A DNA stretch of 26,219 nucleotides from DAOQAU01 sp035354275 (GTDB taxonomy: Bacteria; Cyanobacteriota; Vampirovibrionia; Gastranaerophilales; Gastranaerophilaceae), in NCBI GenBank assembly GCA_035354275.1, contig DAOQAU010000018.1, positions 1 to 26,219 on the forward strand, given 5' to 3'. Both the position numbers and the translations under genes were made by a program. Shown here one piece after another: positions 7,171 through 14,158 of the stretch (positions are counted from its first letter, which is position 1; each line of letters begins with the position of its first letter). The notes beneath the pieces are model-generated. The model ran no database searches, had not been told where the DNA came from, and saw nothing but the letters and a program-made list of their open reading frames with translations.

Positions 7171-8385
7171 TCAAAAAAGTGCTTTTATAATGCTTTTTAT
7201 ATTTCCATCAGTTATTTTTGACAAGACATTCTCAAAGTTAATTTCTTCAAGCTTGCCTAATGATTTAATAACTTCAACGGTTTTTAGAATTATGGTTTGA
7301 TTAGGCGAATTTAAAAGAACCTTCAGCTTATCAAAAGCTTCTGTCATGCCTAGTTCTTGAATTAAATCAAGCGCAGGAAAAACAAAATCACTCAATTGGT
7401 CAAGTTCATTAAGTGCCAAATCTTTTTGAATATTCCAAAAAAGCTCAAATTGTGAATTTAAAAGCGTTTTGATTTCAAAAACTTCATTTTTAGTATCTTT
7501 ATCTTCGTCAAAAATATATTCATCATTTTCTGTCAATTGTTCGAATTTAAGTTTTGCATTCAAAAGCACTATGGCGATTTTAGGGCTTTTTTCTTCCTTT
7601 TGTAGTTCAATAAGTCTTTCCAAAACATCGTAAAGTTGAAAATCAAAAATCTGGGAAAGCGAAACAATTTCGCCAAGCCCGTTGATTATATGATTAACAG
7701 CCAAAATAGTATCATATTTTAAATCCGTATCAAAAAATTCTAAAAAACTTTGCAGATATGAAATTTCAGAAGCAATGTTTTCAGGCATTGAAGATTTTTT
7801 CATGGTTTTAAAAATATTTTCTATAGCACCTGTATCGTTATAAGAGATTAAAAATCTGACCGCAGAAATTTTTTCAAATTCGTCATCGGACTCAAGTTTT
7901 TGTAGGGCAAGATTATAAGAAAAATCATCTTTCATTTTAGAAAGTGCGGTCGCGCAATTCATCGCAAGAGGGTCAAAATCAGAGTAAGAATATTTTCTTA
8001 ATAAATCTATTGCCAAAGTATCATTAATAAAGGAAAAATACTTTGCACAGTAAGCTTTTTGAGCATTTGAACCACACTCTAACATTTCAAGCATTTTATC
8101 GGTTAAATCTTCATCTGCGAATTTGGTAAGCCCATTTATAATAACCTCTTCATAATCAGACGAATAAACCTTCAAAAAATTCAAAAGATTAAGGTAATTA
8201 TTTTTATTTACGGCATTTTCAAGCCTTTTTGCAACATTGTGTTTAATAAAATCAAATAAAAAATCGCTTTTTTCTACCAAAACAGAAAAAGCTTTTACAT
8301 CAGAATTATCAATTATATGAGCCGCGGCATACTCAAAATCTTTAGGGTTTTTGCCCGTAAGCTTTTTGACAATATCTTCAGACAT
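7171..8385 (-). CDS. HEAT-repeat-like alpha-solenoid protein
   Basis: A 404-aa, almost wholly helical protein with many Leu/Ile/Ala-spaced helix pairs of about 30-40 residues, such as LAMNCATALSKMKDD, EKISAVRFLISYNDTGAIEN and IILKTVEVIKSLGKLEEINF. This is the pattern of HEAT/ARM repeats. There is no signal peptide, membrane segment or catalytic motif, and the protein is acidic overall. It starts 3 nt after the stop of the DprA-like gene and ends 7 nt before the NUDIX gene, so it is co-transcribed with both. HEAT proteins usually act as scaffolds or partner-binding proteins; the partner is unknown. A link to the DprA-like protein is possible from position only. Confidence 0.85.
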   Translation of the reverse strand: MSEDIVKKLTGKNPKDFEYAAAHIIDNSDVKAFSVLVEKSDFLFDFIKHNVAKRLENAVNKNNYLNLLNFLKVYSSDYEEVIINGLTKFADEDLTDKMLEMLECGSNAQKAYCAKYFSFINDTLAIDLLRKYSYSDFDPLAMNCATALSKMKDDFSYNLALQKLESDDEFEKISAVRFLISYNDTGAIENIFKTMKKSSMPENIASEISYLQSFLEFFDTDLKYDTILAVNHIINGLGEIVSLSQIFDFQLYDVLERLIELQKEEKSPKIAIVLLNAKLKFEQLTENDEYIFDEDKDTKNEVFEIKTLLNSQFELFWNIQKDLALNELDQLSDFVFPALDLIQELGMTEAFDKLKVLLNSPNQTIILKTVEVIKSLGKLEEINFENVLSKITDGNIKSIIKALF

Positions 8386-8388
8386 AAG

Positions 8389-8976
8389 CTAGTCCAAATA
8401 GAAAACGGTAACTACTTTATGAGCCTCTTCGGCATATTCCACGGCTTTGTGGAGGGTTTTGCTTGTATGTGAAAGAAAACAAATAAGCTGATTGCAATCA
8501 TCAATAATTTCTCTGTTACATACCCTTGAAGCATCTGCAAGTGTCATCATTGCTCTATCCGGATGCTCAATAATATTTGGAACACCAATAAGCTGATCTT
8601 GAACATCAGAAGGCTGCTGACCAATTGTTTGGGGCAAAATAACTTTTAATTTATCGGGATTTGCCTTCATGGCACCTCTTATAGCAGCTGCGTTTGTTCC
8701 GGAAGAACCGCCTGATGTAACTATTGTGCTGCCCTGCATAACAAGTGCCATTGCCAAAGTTTCAATTAATTGTTGGTGCGTAATAGGTAAATTTCGACTT
8801 CCGATTATTGCAAAACGTTTTGCAGATTGCTGAATTGTAGCCAATTCCATTGCAAGTTCGTCAACAGTATCGGGCGAAGAATCTGAAACAATGTCCAAAT
8901 CATCAACCGGAACCATAATAGACGGTTGTTCATTTTCGGGTTTTCCATCTGAGTTCAAAATTTTTTCTTCTACCAT
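8389..8976 (-). CDS. DprA-like Rossmann-fold protein, cyanobacterial type
   Basis: A 195-aa protein. An acidic, disordered N-terminus (about 50 residues) is followed by a Rossmann-like domain with FAIIGSRNLPITHQQLIE (G59-S60-R61) and IVTSGGSSGTNAAAIRGAM (from residue 85), ending HKVVTVFYLD. GSR plus SGG is the nucleotide/ssDNA-binding signature of the DprA/LOG fold. The segments ELATIQQ, PITHQQLIE, TNAAAIRGAMKANP, VILPQ and the C-terminal VTVFYLD recall a conserved family often labelled DNA recombination-mediator protein A in cyanobacteria. This is recognition from memory. It is shorter than true DprA and lacks its flanking domains. It is the first gene of the operon, with an AAGAAGG ribosome binding site and an upstream extended -10 promoter. 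Real function unproven. Confidence 0.85.
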   Translation of the reverse strand: MVEEKILNSDGKPENEQPSIMVPVDDLDIVSDSSPDTVDELAMELATIQQSAKRFAIIGSRNLPITHQQLIETLAMALVMQGSTIVTSGGSSGTNAAAIRGAMKANPDKLKVILPQTIGQQPSDVQDQLIGVPNIIEHPDRAMMTLADASRVCNREIIDDCNQLICFLSHTSKTLHKAVEYAEEAHKVVTVFYLD

Positions 8977-9031
8977 TTTTCTACCTTCTTTACACAGTCA
9001 ACTTTAAAAAAAACTTTTTTTTAGTATGATA

Positions 9032-9059
9032 ATTGTAGCACAAAAATTAAATTTGAAAA
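9032..9059 (-). promoter_or_regulatory. Predicted promoter of the DprA-like/HEAT/NUDIX/Cof/ispF operon
   Basis: On the minus strand: TTTTCA (9059-9054), a 16-bp spacer, and TGC followed by TACAAT (9040-9032), an extended -10. The predicted leader is about 50 nt and contains an A8/T8 inverted tract before the SD. The same TGCTACAAT occurs before the secreted hydrolase gene at 25116. Confidence 0.55.
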
Positions 9060-9074
9060 GAGGGGGTATAAGCT

Positions 9075-9161
9075 GAATAGGTGAACAGCTGAAAAGGTGA
9101 ATAGTTAGATTTTTATAAATGCACTTATTCACATATTCACCTATTTACTTATTCACCTATT
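9075..9161. repeat. Imperfect inverted/tandem repeat (AATAGGTGAATA units) upstream of pcrA
   Basis: A left arm (from 9076) with AATAGGTGAAC and AAAGGTGAATAG faces a right arm (9125-9161) with two copies of ATTCACCTATT separated by TACTT. Aligning the left arm with the complement of the right gives about 23 of 28 matches. The arms flank about 20 nt of AT-rich DNA and end 13 nt before the pcrA start. The core TTCACCTA also makes up the tandem repeat inside purL (15265-15304). Confidence 0.75.
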
Positions 9162-9174
9162 AAAAAGAAGAGAA

Positions 9175-11649
9175 ATGAAAGATATTTTGGATAATTTAAA
9201 TAAAGAACAGATTGAAGCTGTAAAGACCGTTAAAGGTCCTTTGCTTGTACTGGCAGGTGCTGGCAGCGGGAAAACAAGGGTATTGACTTCAAGAATAGCA
9301 TATCTCATCAAGTCCGGAGTGCGCGCCAAAGAAATTCTGGCGGTAACTTTTACCAACAAAGCTGCAAAAGAAATGCGCGAAAGACTTGCTTCAATGCTCG
9401 GCGATGAAATCGTAAAATATATGTGGGCAGGTACTTTTCACAGTATTTGCGGAAGAATTTTGCGCCAAGACATTGAAAACTACAAATTTCAATCAGGGAA
9501 ATTCTTAGATAAAAATTTTACCATTTATGATGAACAGGATTCGCTTGCGGTAATAAAACAGGCAGTCAAAAAGCTTAACCTTGACGACAAAATTTACGCA
9601 CCGAAACTTATAAAAGCAATTATTTCAGATTCAAAAAACAAAATGCAAGATGCTTATTCTTTTTCGACTTTTGCAAGAGATTTCAAATCACAAAAAATTG
9701 CCACTGTTTTTGAGGAATACGAAAATATCCTGAATAACAATAATGCAATGGATTTTGACGATATGCTCATGCTTGCGGTAAAACTTCTTGAACAAAATCC
9801 ACAAATTCGCGAAAAATATTTTTCAAGATTCAGCCATATTCTGGTAGATGAATTTCAGGATACAAACCAGGCACAATACAGGCTTGTTAATATGCTCTAC
9901 ACAAATCTTTCCGACAAACACATGGAAAACCGCTCGCTTTGCGTCGTAGGCGACATTGACCAATCCATTTACAGTTGGCGCGGTGCTGATTTTAAAATTC
10001 TGCTTAATTTTCAGCGTGATTTCAGAAATACAAAGATGATAAAACTTGAACAAAATTACCGCTCAACAGAAAATATTCTGAATGTGGCAAATGCAATTAT
10101 TGAAAACAATGAAGAACGTGTTGAAAAAGTTCTTTATTCCCAAAAAGGCGGAGGTGAAAAAATTCAATATTTTGAAGCTCAGGACGAATCCGACGAAGCC
10201 AATTTTATTGCTCAAACCATTAAAGAAACTTCCCCTGATTTTAATCAATTTGCCGTACTTTACAGGACAAATGCCCAATCAAGAGCACTTGAAGAAGCAT
10301 GTATTACATACGGGCTTCCATACAGGATTTACGGCGGACTTAAATTCTATGACAGAAAAGAGATTAAAGACATAATTGCATATTTGAACTTAATTCACAA
10401 TACCGATGATTCGATTAGCTTTAAAAGAATAGTCAATGTACCAAAGCGCGCTATCGGCGACACTACAATAAAAAATCTTCAAATGATAGCAGACCAAAAA
10501 GACATAAGCTTATTTGAAGCGGTTTTACAGCTTGATGAAGTCGAAGGAATTAATTCAAAAACAAAAGAAAAATTGAAAAAATTCACAGACTTAATTCTAG
10601 ATTTTAAAAAAGTTCAGCCAAAATATAATTTAAGAGAATTTGTATCACATGTAATTGAAAAAAGCGGATATTTAAGAGAATTGCAGGAAGAAAGAACCCC
10701 CGAAAGCGAATCAAGAATAGAAAACTTGCAGGAATTGGTAAATGTAGCCGGTGAATTTGAGCCCGAAGATATTAATAACGCTTACAGCGAATTTCTTGCA
10801 CAAATTGCACTTGTATCAGATATTGACAGCCTTGATAACATATCAAATAACGTTACTTTAATGACTTTACACTCTGCTAAAGGGCTTGAATTTCCGACAG
10901 TTTTTGTCGCGGGGCTTGAGGAAGGAATTTTTCCGCATCAACGCACCTTTAATTCACCTTCCGAACTTGAAGAAGAAAGACGGCTTATGTATGTGGGCGT
11001 TACAAGGGCAGAAGAAAAACTTTATTTGACAAGCGCAAAACGCAGGCAAATGTGGGGTGAATTTAAATATTACAACCCGAGCCGTTTTTTGGAAGAAATT
11101 CCTCAAGAGTTACTTGAAAGCTCTATTTCACAAAATTACGAAACTCAGGCTACATTTACAAGTGCCGCAAATAAAATCAAAGGGGTAAATGTAGGGGTAA
11201 AAGATTATAAGGCACCGAAGGCGCAGCCTTCGGTGCCCTCTGATCGTTTCGGCTACATTCCGCCGTCAAGCGGTTTCGGGAAAAACTTTGTAGCACCGCA
11301 AAAACGAAAAAATAATGACATTTCAAGCAAATCAATTCTTGTAAAATCATCGATAAACAAAGAAAAAGAACAAGAAAAAATCGACAAATTTTTCAAGGAC
11401 AACGCCATAAAACGGATGCTTGCCGAAAAGAAAAAAGAAGAAGCAAAGAAAAACGCTGAAGCACAAAAAAAGTTTAACTCCGTCCCTTACTTTTTTAATG
11501 AAGGCGAAAGAGTATTTCACGAAAAACTCGGAATTGGACACATTGAAGCAGTAACCCAAATAAACGAAAGCACAATGTACACCATAGATTTTGGTGATAA
11601 GGGGAAAAAAGCTATGGATGCGGCTTATGCTAATTTAAAAAAGTTTTAG
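9175..11649 (+). CDS. pcrA: ATP-dependent 3'-5' DNA helicase UvrD/PcrA (SF1A)
   Basis: An 824-aa helicase for DNA repair and replication-fork maintenance. All SF1A motifs are present: motif I GAGSGKT (28-34), motif II VDEFQDTN (224-231), motif III VGDIDQSIYSWRGAD (258-272), motif IV EQNYRST (292-298), motif V LHSAKGLEF (near 565) and motif VI YVGVTRAEE (near 605). GIFPHQR and EEERRLMYVG match PcrA rather than RecB or Rep relatives. After a charged linker rich in Lys/Glu comes the PcrA-type C-terminal Tudor-like domain (from about 773: GERVFHEKLGIGHIEAV), which in PcrA contacts RNA polymerase. The linker contains a perfect DNA palindrome at 11211-11237. The start has only a weak purine-rich SD, just after an inverted repeat. 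It is probably monocistronic; no terminator is visible in the 23 nt before the convergent gene. Confidence 0.96.
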   Translation: MKDILDNLNKEQIEAVKTVKGPLLVLAGAGSGKTRVLTSRIAYLIKSGVRAKEILAVTFTNKAAKEMRERLASMLGDEIVKYMWAGTFHSICGRILRQDIENYKFQSGKFLDKNFTIYDEQDSLAVIKQAVKKLNLDDKIYAPKLIKAIISDSKNKMQDAYSFSTFARDFKSQKIATVFEEYENILNNNNAMDFDDMLMLAVKLLEQNPQIREKYFSRFSHILVDEFQDTNQAQYRLVNMLYTNLSDKHMENRSLCVVGDIDQSIYSWRGADFKILLNFQRDFRNTKMIKLEQNYRSTENILNVANAIIENNEERVEKVLYSQKGGGEKIQYFEAQDESDEANFIAQTIKETSPDFNQFAVLYRTNAQSRALEEACITYGLPYRIYGGLKFYDRKEIKDIIAYLNLIHNTDDSISFKRIVNVPKRAIGDTTIKNLQMIADQKDISLFEAVLQLDEVEGINSKTKEKLKKFTDLILDFKKVQPKYNLREFVSHVIEKSGYLRELQEERTPESESRIENLQELVNVAGEFEPEDINNAYSEFLAQIALVSDIDSLDNISNNVTLMTLHSAKGLEFPTVFVAGLEEGIFPHQRTFNSPSELEEERRLMYVGVTRAEEKLYLTSAKRRQMWGEFKYYNPSRFLEEIPQELLESSISQNYETQATFTSAANKIKGVNVGVKDYKAPKAQPSVPSDRFGYIPPSSGFGKNFVAPQKRKNNDISSKSILVKSSINKEKEQEKIDKFFKDNAIKRMLAEKKKEEAKKNAEAQKKFNSVPYFFNEGERVFHEKLGIGHIEAVTQINESTMYTIDFGDKGKKAMDAAYANLKKF
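11211..11237 (+). repeat. Perfect 12-bp palindrome inside pcrA linker
   Basis: GGCACCGAAGGC (11211-11222), a 3-nt loop, then GCCTTCGGTGCC (11226-11237). It codes for residues near 679-688 (APKAQPSVP) in the disordered linker before the C-terminal domain. Its GC content stands out from the AT-rich gene. No T run follows, so it is unlikely to be a terminator. Confidence 0.9.
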
Positions 11650-11672
11650 CTTAAATTGATGCTTAATTCAAA

Positions 11673-12062
11673 CTAAACCCATGTTAAGTGTGTTTTTTGC
11701 TTATGAAAATATTCGTCTTCTTGTTCATAAATTGTTTTTAACGCAAGCGGGTCAAATATCCCGCTATCAGGAGTTTTAATGACATTTTTAGTTTGATTTA
11801 ATTCCGGATCATAAATTGAAACTTCAAAGACATCCTTTGGAGCAATTCCTGTTCCTTCAAACTCATCGGGTAAAGAAGATTTTGCCTTAAAAATATTTAC
11901 GACGTACTTGTCACCATTATGCCTCATTGCATGGATAACCTCATTCCAAGCACCTTTGTCAGAAGGATTTTGTCTAGCATATTTTAAAAATTCAGAATTC
12001 ATAAAAACATGCGAAGTAAAATTAACTTTGTTTTGAAAATTAGAAATACCATTAATTTGCAT
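11673..12062 (-). CDS. Hypothetical protein with MQI-type N-terminus, 129 aa
   Basis: A 129-aa protein beginning MQINGISNFQNKVNFTSHVF. The ATG has a clear SD (AGGAGA, 5 nt). The first seven residues resemble those of the unrelated exonuclease at 15714-17450 (MQISPIN). I associate such short leaders ending in an aromatic-x-small motif (NFTS, FKG) with Gastranaerophilales proteins. The body is soluble-looking, with a predicted helical part (EFLKYARQNPSDKGAWNEVI) and a beta-rich part (KYVVNIFKAK, DVFEVSIYD). It has no Cys, signal peptide or membrane helix. It converges with pcrA (23 nt apart) and lies 90 nt downstream of dnaJ on the same strand. Function unknown. Confidence 0.8.
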   Translation of the reverse strand: MQINGISNFQNKVNFTSHVFMNSEFLKYARQNPSDKGAWNEVIHAMRHNGDKYVVNIFKAKSSLPDEFEGTGIAPKDVFEVSIYDPELNQTKNVIKTPDSGIFDPLALKTIYEQEDEYFHKQKTHLTWV

Positions 12063-12152
12063 AAATTTCTCCTATATTTATTATGATACATTAAAAAGTA
12101 TGATAAAATAATTTGCTAGTATATTACAAAAAATTAACAAATAATTTAAAAA

Positions 12153-13190
12153 TTAATCTAAATCCGCAAGTTTTTTATACAAATCTATTTGTTTTTGTGA
12201 AATATTTTTTGGGATAACAATTTTAATTTTGACATTTAAATCACCAAATTTTCCGGATTTATCGGGCAAACCTAAACCTTTTAGCCTCAGGGCTTGTCCT
12301 GAAGAAGTCCCTGCAGGAATTTTTATACCGATTTTCCCATGCAAAGTCTGGATATCTTTTTTGCAGCCCAAAACCGCTTGAGAAGGCGTGATTTCAATTT
12401 CTTTGGCAAGATTTATCCCTTCAACCTGATACTCATTGTCTTTAATATTTATTTTTAAATATAAATCGCCTTTTCTGCCGTAGGCATCTGCTTTACCTTC
12501 GCCTTTAAGTCTTATTTTTTGACCGTCTGTGACTTCAGCAGGCAATTTTACATTCACACCTTTTTGTTCTGAAATAATTCCTGTCCCCCCACAAGAAGGG
12601 CAAAAGCCACCTCTTGGAGGGCAATGCGGACATTTTTCCATAATTTTAAAACGCACAGGCAAAGGTTTTCTGTTATACAAATCTTTTGCCGTTATTGTTA
12701 AATTTTGCGTTATATCTAAATTTTGAGCCTTTGGAGATTGACGACTTTGCGCTTGTTGAGAAAAACCCAAATCATCATAAATATTTCTGCCTCTTGAAGA
12801 ATAAGAAGACTGCCTTGCCTGTCCCGACATCATATCACCGAAAAGCGAACTGAAAAAGTCGGAAAACCCGCCCATTTCATCAAAACCGAAAGTTTGACTT
12901 TGCCTTCCGCCCTGACCAAAATTAAAATTAAATTGTTCAAATCCGGGCGGCGGAGTAAAGTTGGCACCTTCCTGCCAATTTGCACCCAAACTGTCGTATC
13001 GTTGGCGTTTTTCTTTATCGGATAAAACTTCGTAAGCTTCGTTTATGTCTTTGAATTTTTGCTCTGCTTCTTTTGATTTATTCACATCAGGGTGAAATTT
13101 TCGCGCAAGTTTGCGATAAGCCGATTTAACTTCCGCCTCTGTTGCGCCTCTTTTTACACCCAAAATTTCATAATAATCTTTGTACTGCAT
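12153..13190 (-). CDS. dnaJ: DnaJ/Hsp40 co-chaperone with reduced zinc region
   Basis: A 345-aa J-domain protein that stimulates DnaK ATPase and delivers substrates. The J domain is at 1-70 with HPD at 33-35. A Gly/Phe-rich region follows (about 75-120), then a Gln/Ser-rich stretch. The zinc region has only two Cys pairs: CPHC (187-190, followed by PPRG rather than xGxG) and CPSCGGTG (197-204). Ordinary DnaJ has four CxxCxGxG repeats; CbpA has none. At most one zinc centre can form. The two C-terminal beta domains (EVTDGQKIRLKGEG, GIKIPAGTSSGQALRLKG) are intact. The ATG at 13190 is preferred to the in-frame TTG at 13208 because the family starts YKDYYEILGV. No SD is present; TATTAT (13205-13200) lies 9 nt before the ATG. 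Confidence 0.9.
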   Translation of the reverse strand: MQYKDYYEILGVKRGATEAEVKSAYRKLARKFHPDVNKSKEAEQKFKDINEAYEVLSDKEKRQRYDSLGANWQEGANFTPPPGFEQFNFNFGQGGRQSQTFGFDEMGGFSDFFSSLFGDMMSGQARQSSYSSRGRNIYDDLGFSQQAQSRQSPKAQNLDITQNLTITAKDLYNRKPLPVRFKIMEKCPHCPPRGGFCPSCGGTGIISEQKGVNVKLPAEVTDGQKIRLKGEGKADAYGRKGDLYLKINIKDNEYQVEGINLAKEIEITPSQAVLGCKKDIQTLHGKIGIKIPAGTSSGQALRLKGLGLPDKSGKFGDLNVKIKIVIPKNISQKQIDLYKKLADLD

Positions 13191-13284
13191 AATACTATGA
13201 TAATACAAAATAAACTAACTTTGGGCATAATTAATTATTTTTTAATAAGTGCCTCATCTGACAATAGAGCAAAATTAAGTTTCA

Positions 13285-13293
13285 TGATAAAAT
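13285..13293 (+). promoter_or_regulatory. Extended -10 promoter, probably leaderless, for purSQL
   Basis: TG, one base, then TAAAAT (13288-13293), ending 6 nt before the purS ATG, with no SD between. Transcription would start at or next to the A of the ATG. No good -35 lies at normal spacing; CTGACA at 13258-13263 is too far (24 bp), which fits reliance on the extended -10. Confidence 0.5.
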
Positions 13294-13299
13294 TGTTTT

Positions 13300-13563
13300 A
13301 TGAAAAAATTTTGCGGAAAAATCATTGTAAAAATGAAACCTGATGTCAAAGACATCAAAGGCGAAGCTCTTAAGCAAGCTGTAAAATCCGTCGTTGAGCT
13401 TCATGATCTTCAATGCGCCGTAGGAAACTGGTATCAAATAAGTTTTTGTGCTAAAAATCAGGTTGAAGCACTTAAATTCATAGATAAAATTGCTCAAGAT
13501 ATTTTATCGAACGAAGTTATTGAAACTTATGAAATCAAATCTTTAGAAGAAATAGATGAGTAA
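13300..13563 (+). CDS. purS: Phosphoribosylformylglycinamidine synthase subunit PurS
   Basis: An 87-aa protein of the normal PurS size. Family features are the first strand FCGKIIVKMKPDVKDIKGEA, then LKQAVKSVV, then ILSNEVIETYEIKSLEEI at the end. PurS is the small structural subunit that, with PurQ and PurL, forms the FGAM synthase complex of purine synthesis and helps channel ammonia. It overlaps purQ by 8 nt, implying coupled translation. No SD precedes the ATG; a leaderless start is likely (see the promoter at 13285). It diverges from dnaJ across a 109-nt gap. Confidence 0.95.
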   Translation: MKKFCGKIIVKMKPDVKDIKGEALKQAVKSVVELHDLQCAVGNWYQISFCAKNQVEALKFIDKIAQDILSNEVIETYEIKSLEEIDE

Positions 13564-14158
13564 ACTTAAAGTCGGAATAATTGTTTTTTTGGGGACAAAC
13601 TGCGAGTATGATACAAAACGCGCTTGCGATTTTTTAGGCTGGAATAGCGAATTTGTTTGGCAAAATGATAAAATTCAAAAAAAATATGATTTAATAATTC
13701 TTCCAGGAGGATTTTCATACGGAGATTACATTTCATCTGGCAGAATTGCAAAATTATCGCCCGCAGTAAAATCACTTCCCATAGGAAAAACTATGATTTT
13801 AGGAATTTGCAACGGGTTTCAAACCCTGTGTGAATCAAAACTTTTGCCAGGTGCCTTAATTGATAATAAAAATATTGATTTTATTTCAAAAGTCACTGAA
13901 ATTAATTTTCAAAATGAATTAATTTCACTTCCCTTAGCGCATCATCAGGGGAATTACACCTGCAAAAACATCGATAAAAGCCAAATTTTAATGACTTATC
14001 AAAATAACGAAAACGGGTCTGATTTTGCTATCGCAGGAATTTATGACAAAAAAAACAAAATTATCGGTATGATGCCTCACCCTGAGCGTGCTATGTATGA
14101 AGAACTCGGACTGACAGACGGAAGAAAGGTTTTTAAATTCATTCAAAATGAAATATAA
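13556..14158 (+). CDS. purQ: Phosphoribosylformylglycinamidine synthase subunit PurQ (glutaminase)
   Basis: A 200-aa class I glutamine amidotransferase that releases ammonia from glutamine for FGAM synthesis. It shows IIVFLGTNCEYDTKRACDF at the start, the oxyanion segment LPGGFSYGDYI, the nucleophile elbow GICNGFQ (Cys near residue 84) and PHPERA with the catalytic His and Glu. It is about 20 residues shorter than usual PurQ. The loss lies before PLAHHQGNY, where the usual strand and the IAHGEG form are altered. The active site looks intact. It overlaps purS by 8 nt and purL by 11 nt. Confidence 0.95.
   Translation: MSKLKVGIIVFLGTNCEYDTKRACDFLGWNSEFVWQNDKIQKKYDLIILPGGFSYGDYISSGRIAKLSPAVKSLPIGKTMILGICNGFQTLCESKLLPGALIDNKNIDFISKVTEINFQNELISLPLAHHQGNYTCKNIDKSQILMTYQNNENGSDFAIAGIYDKKNKIIGMMPHPERAMYEELGLTDGRKVFKFIQNEI

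Noticed and set aside
9075..9161. Short repeats here and in purL as a CRISPR array
   Set aside because: Units are 8-16 bp with no unique 30-40 bp spacers and no cas genes.
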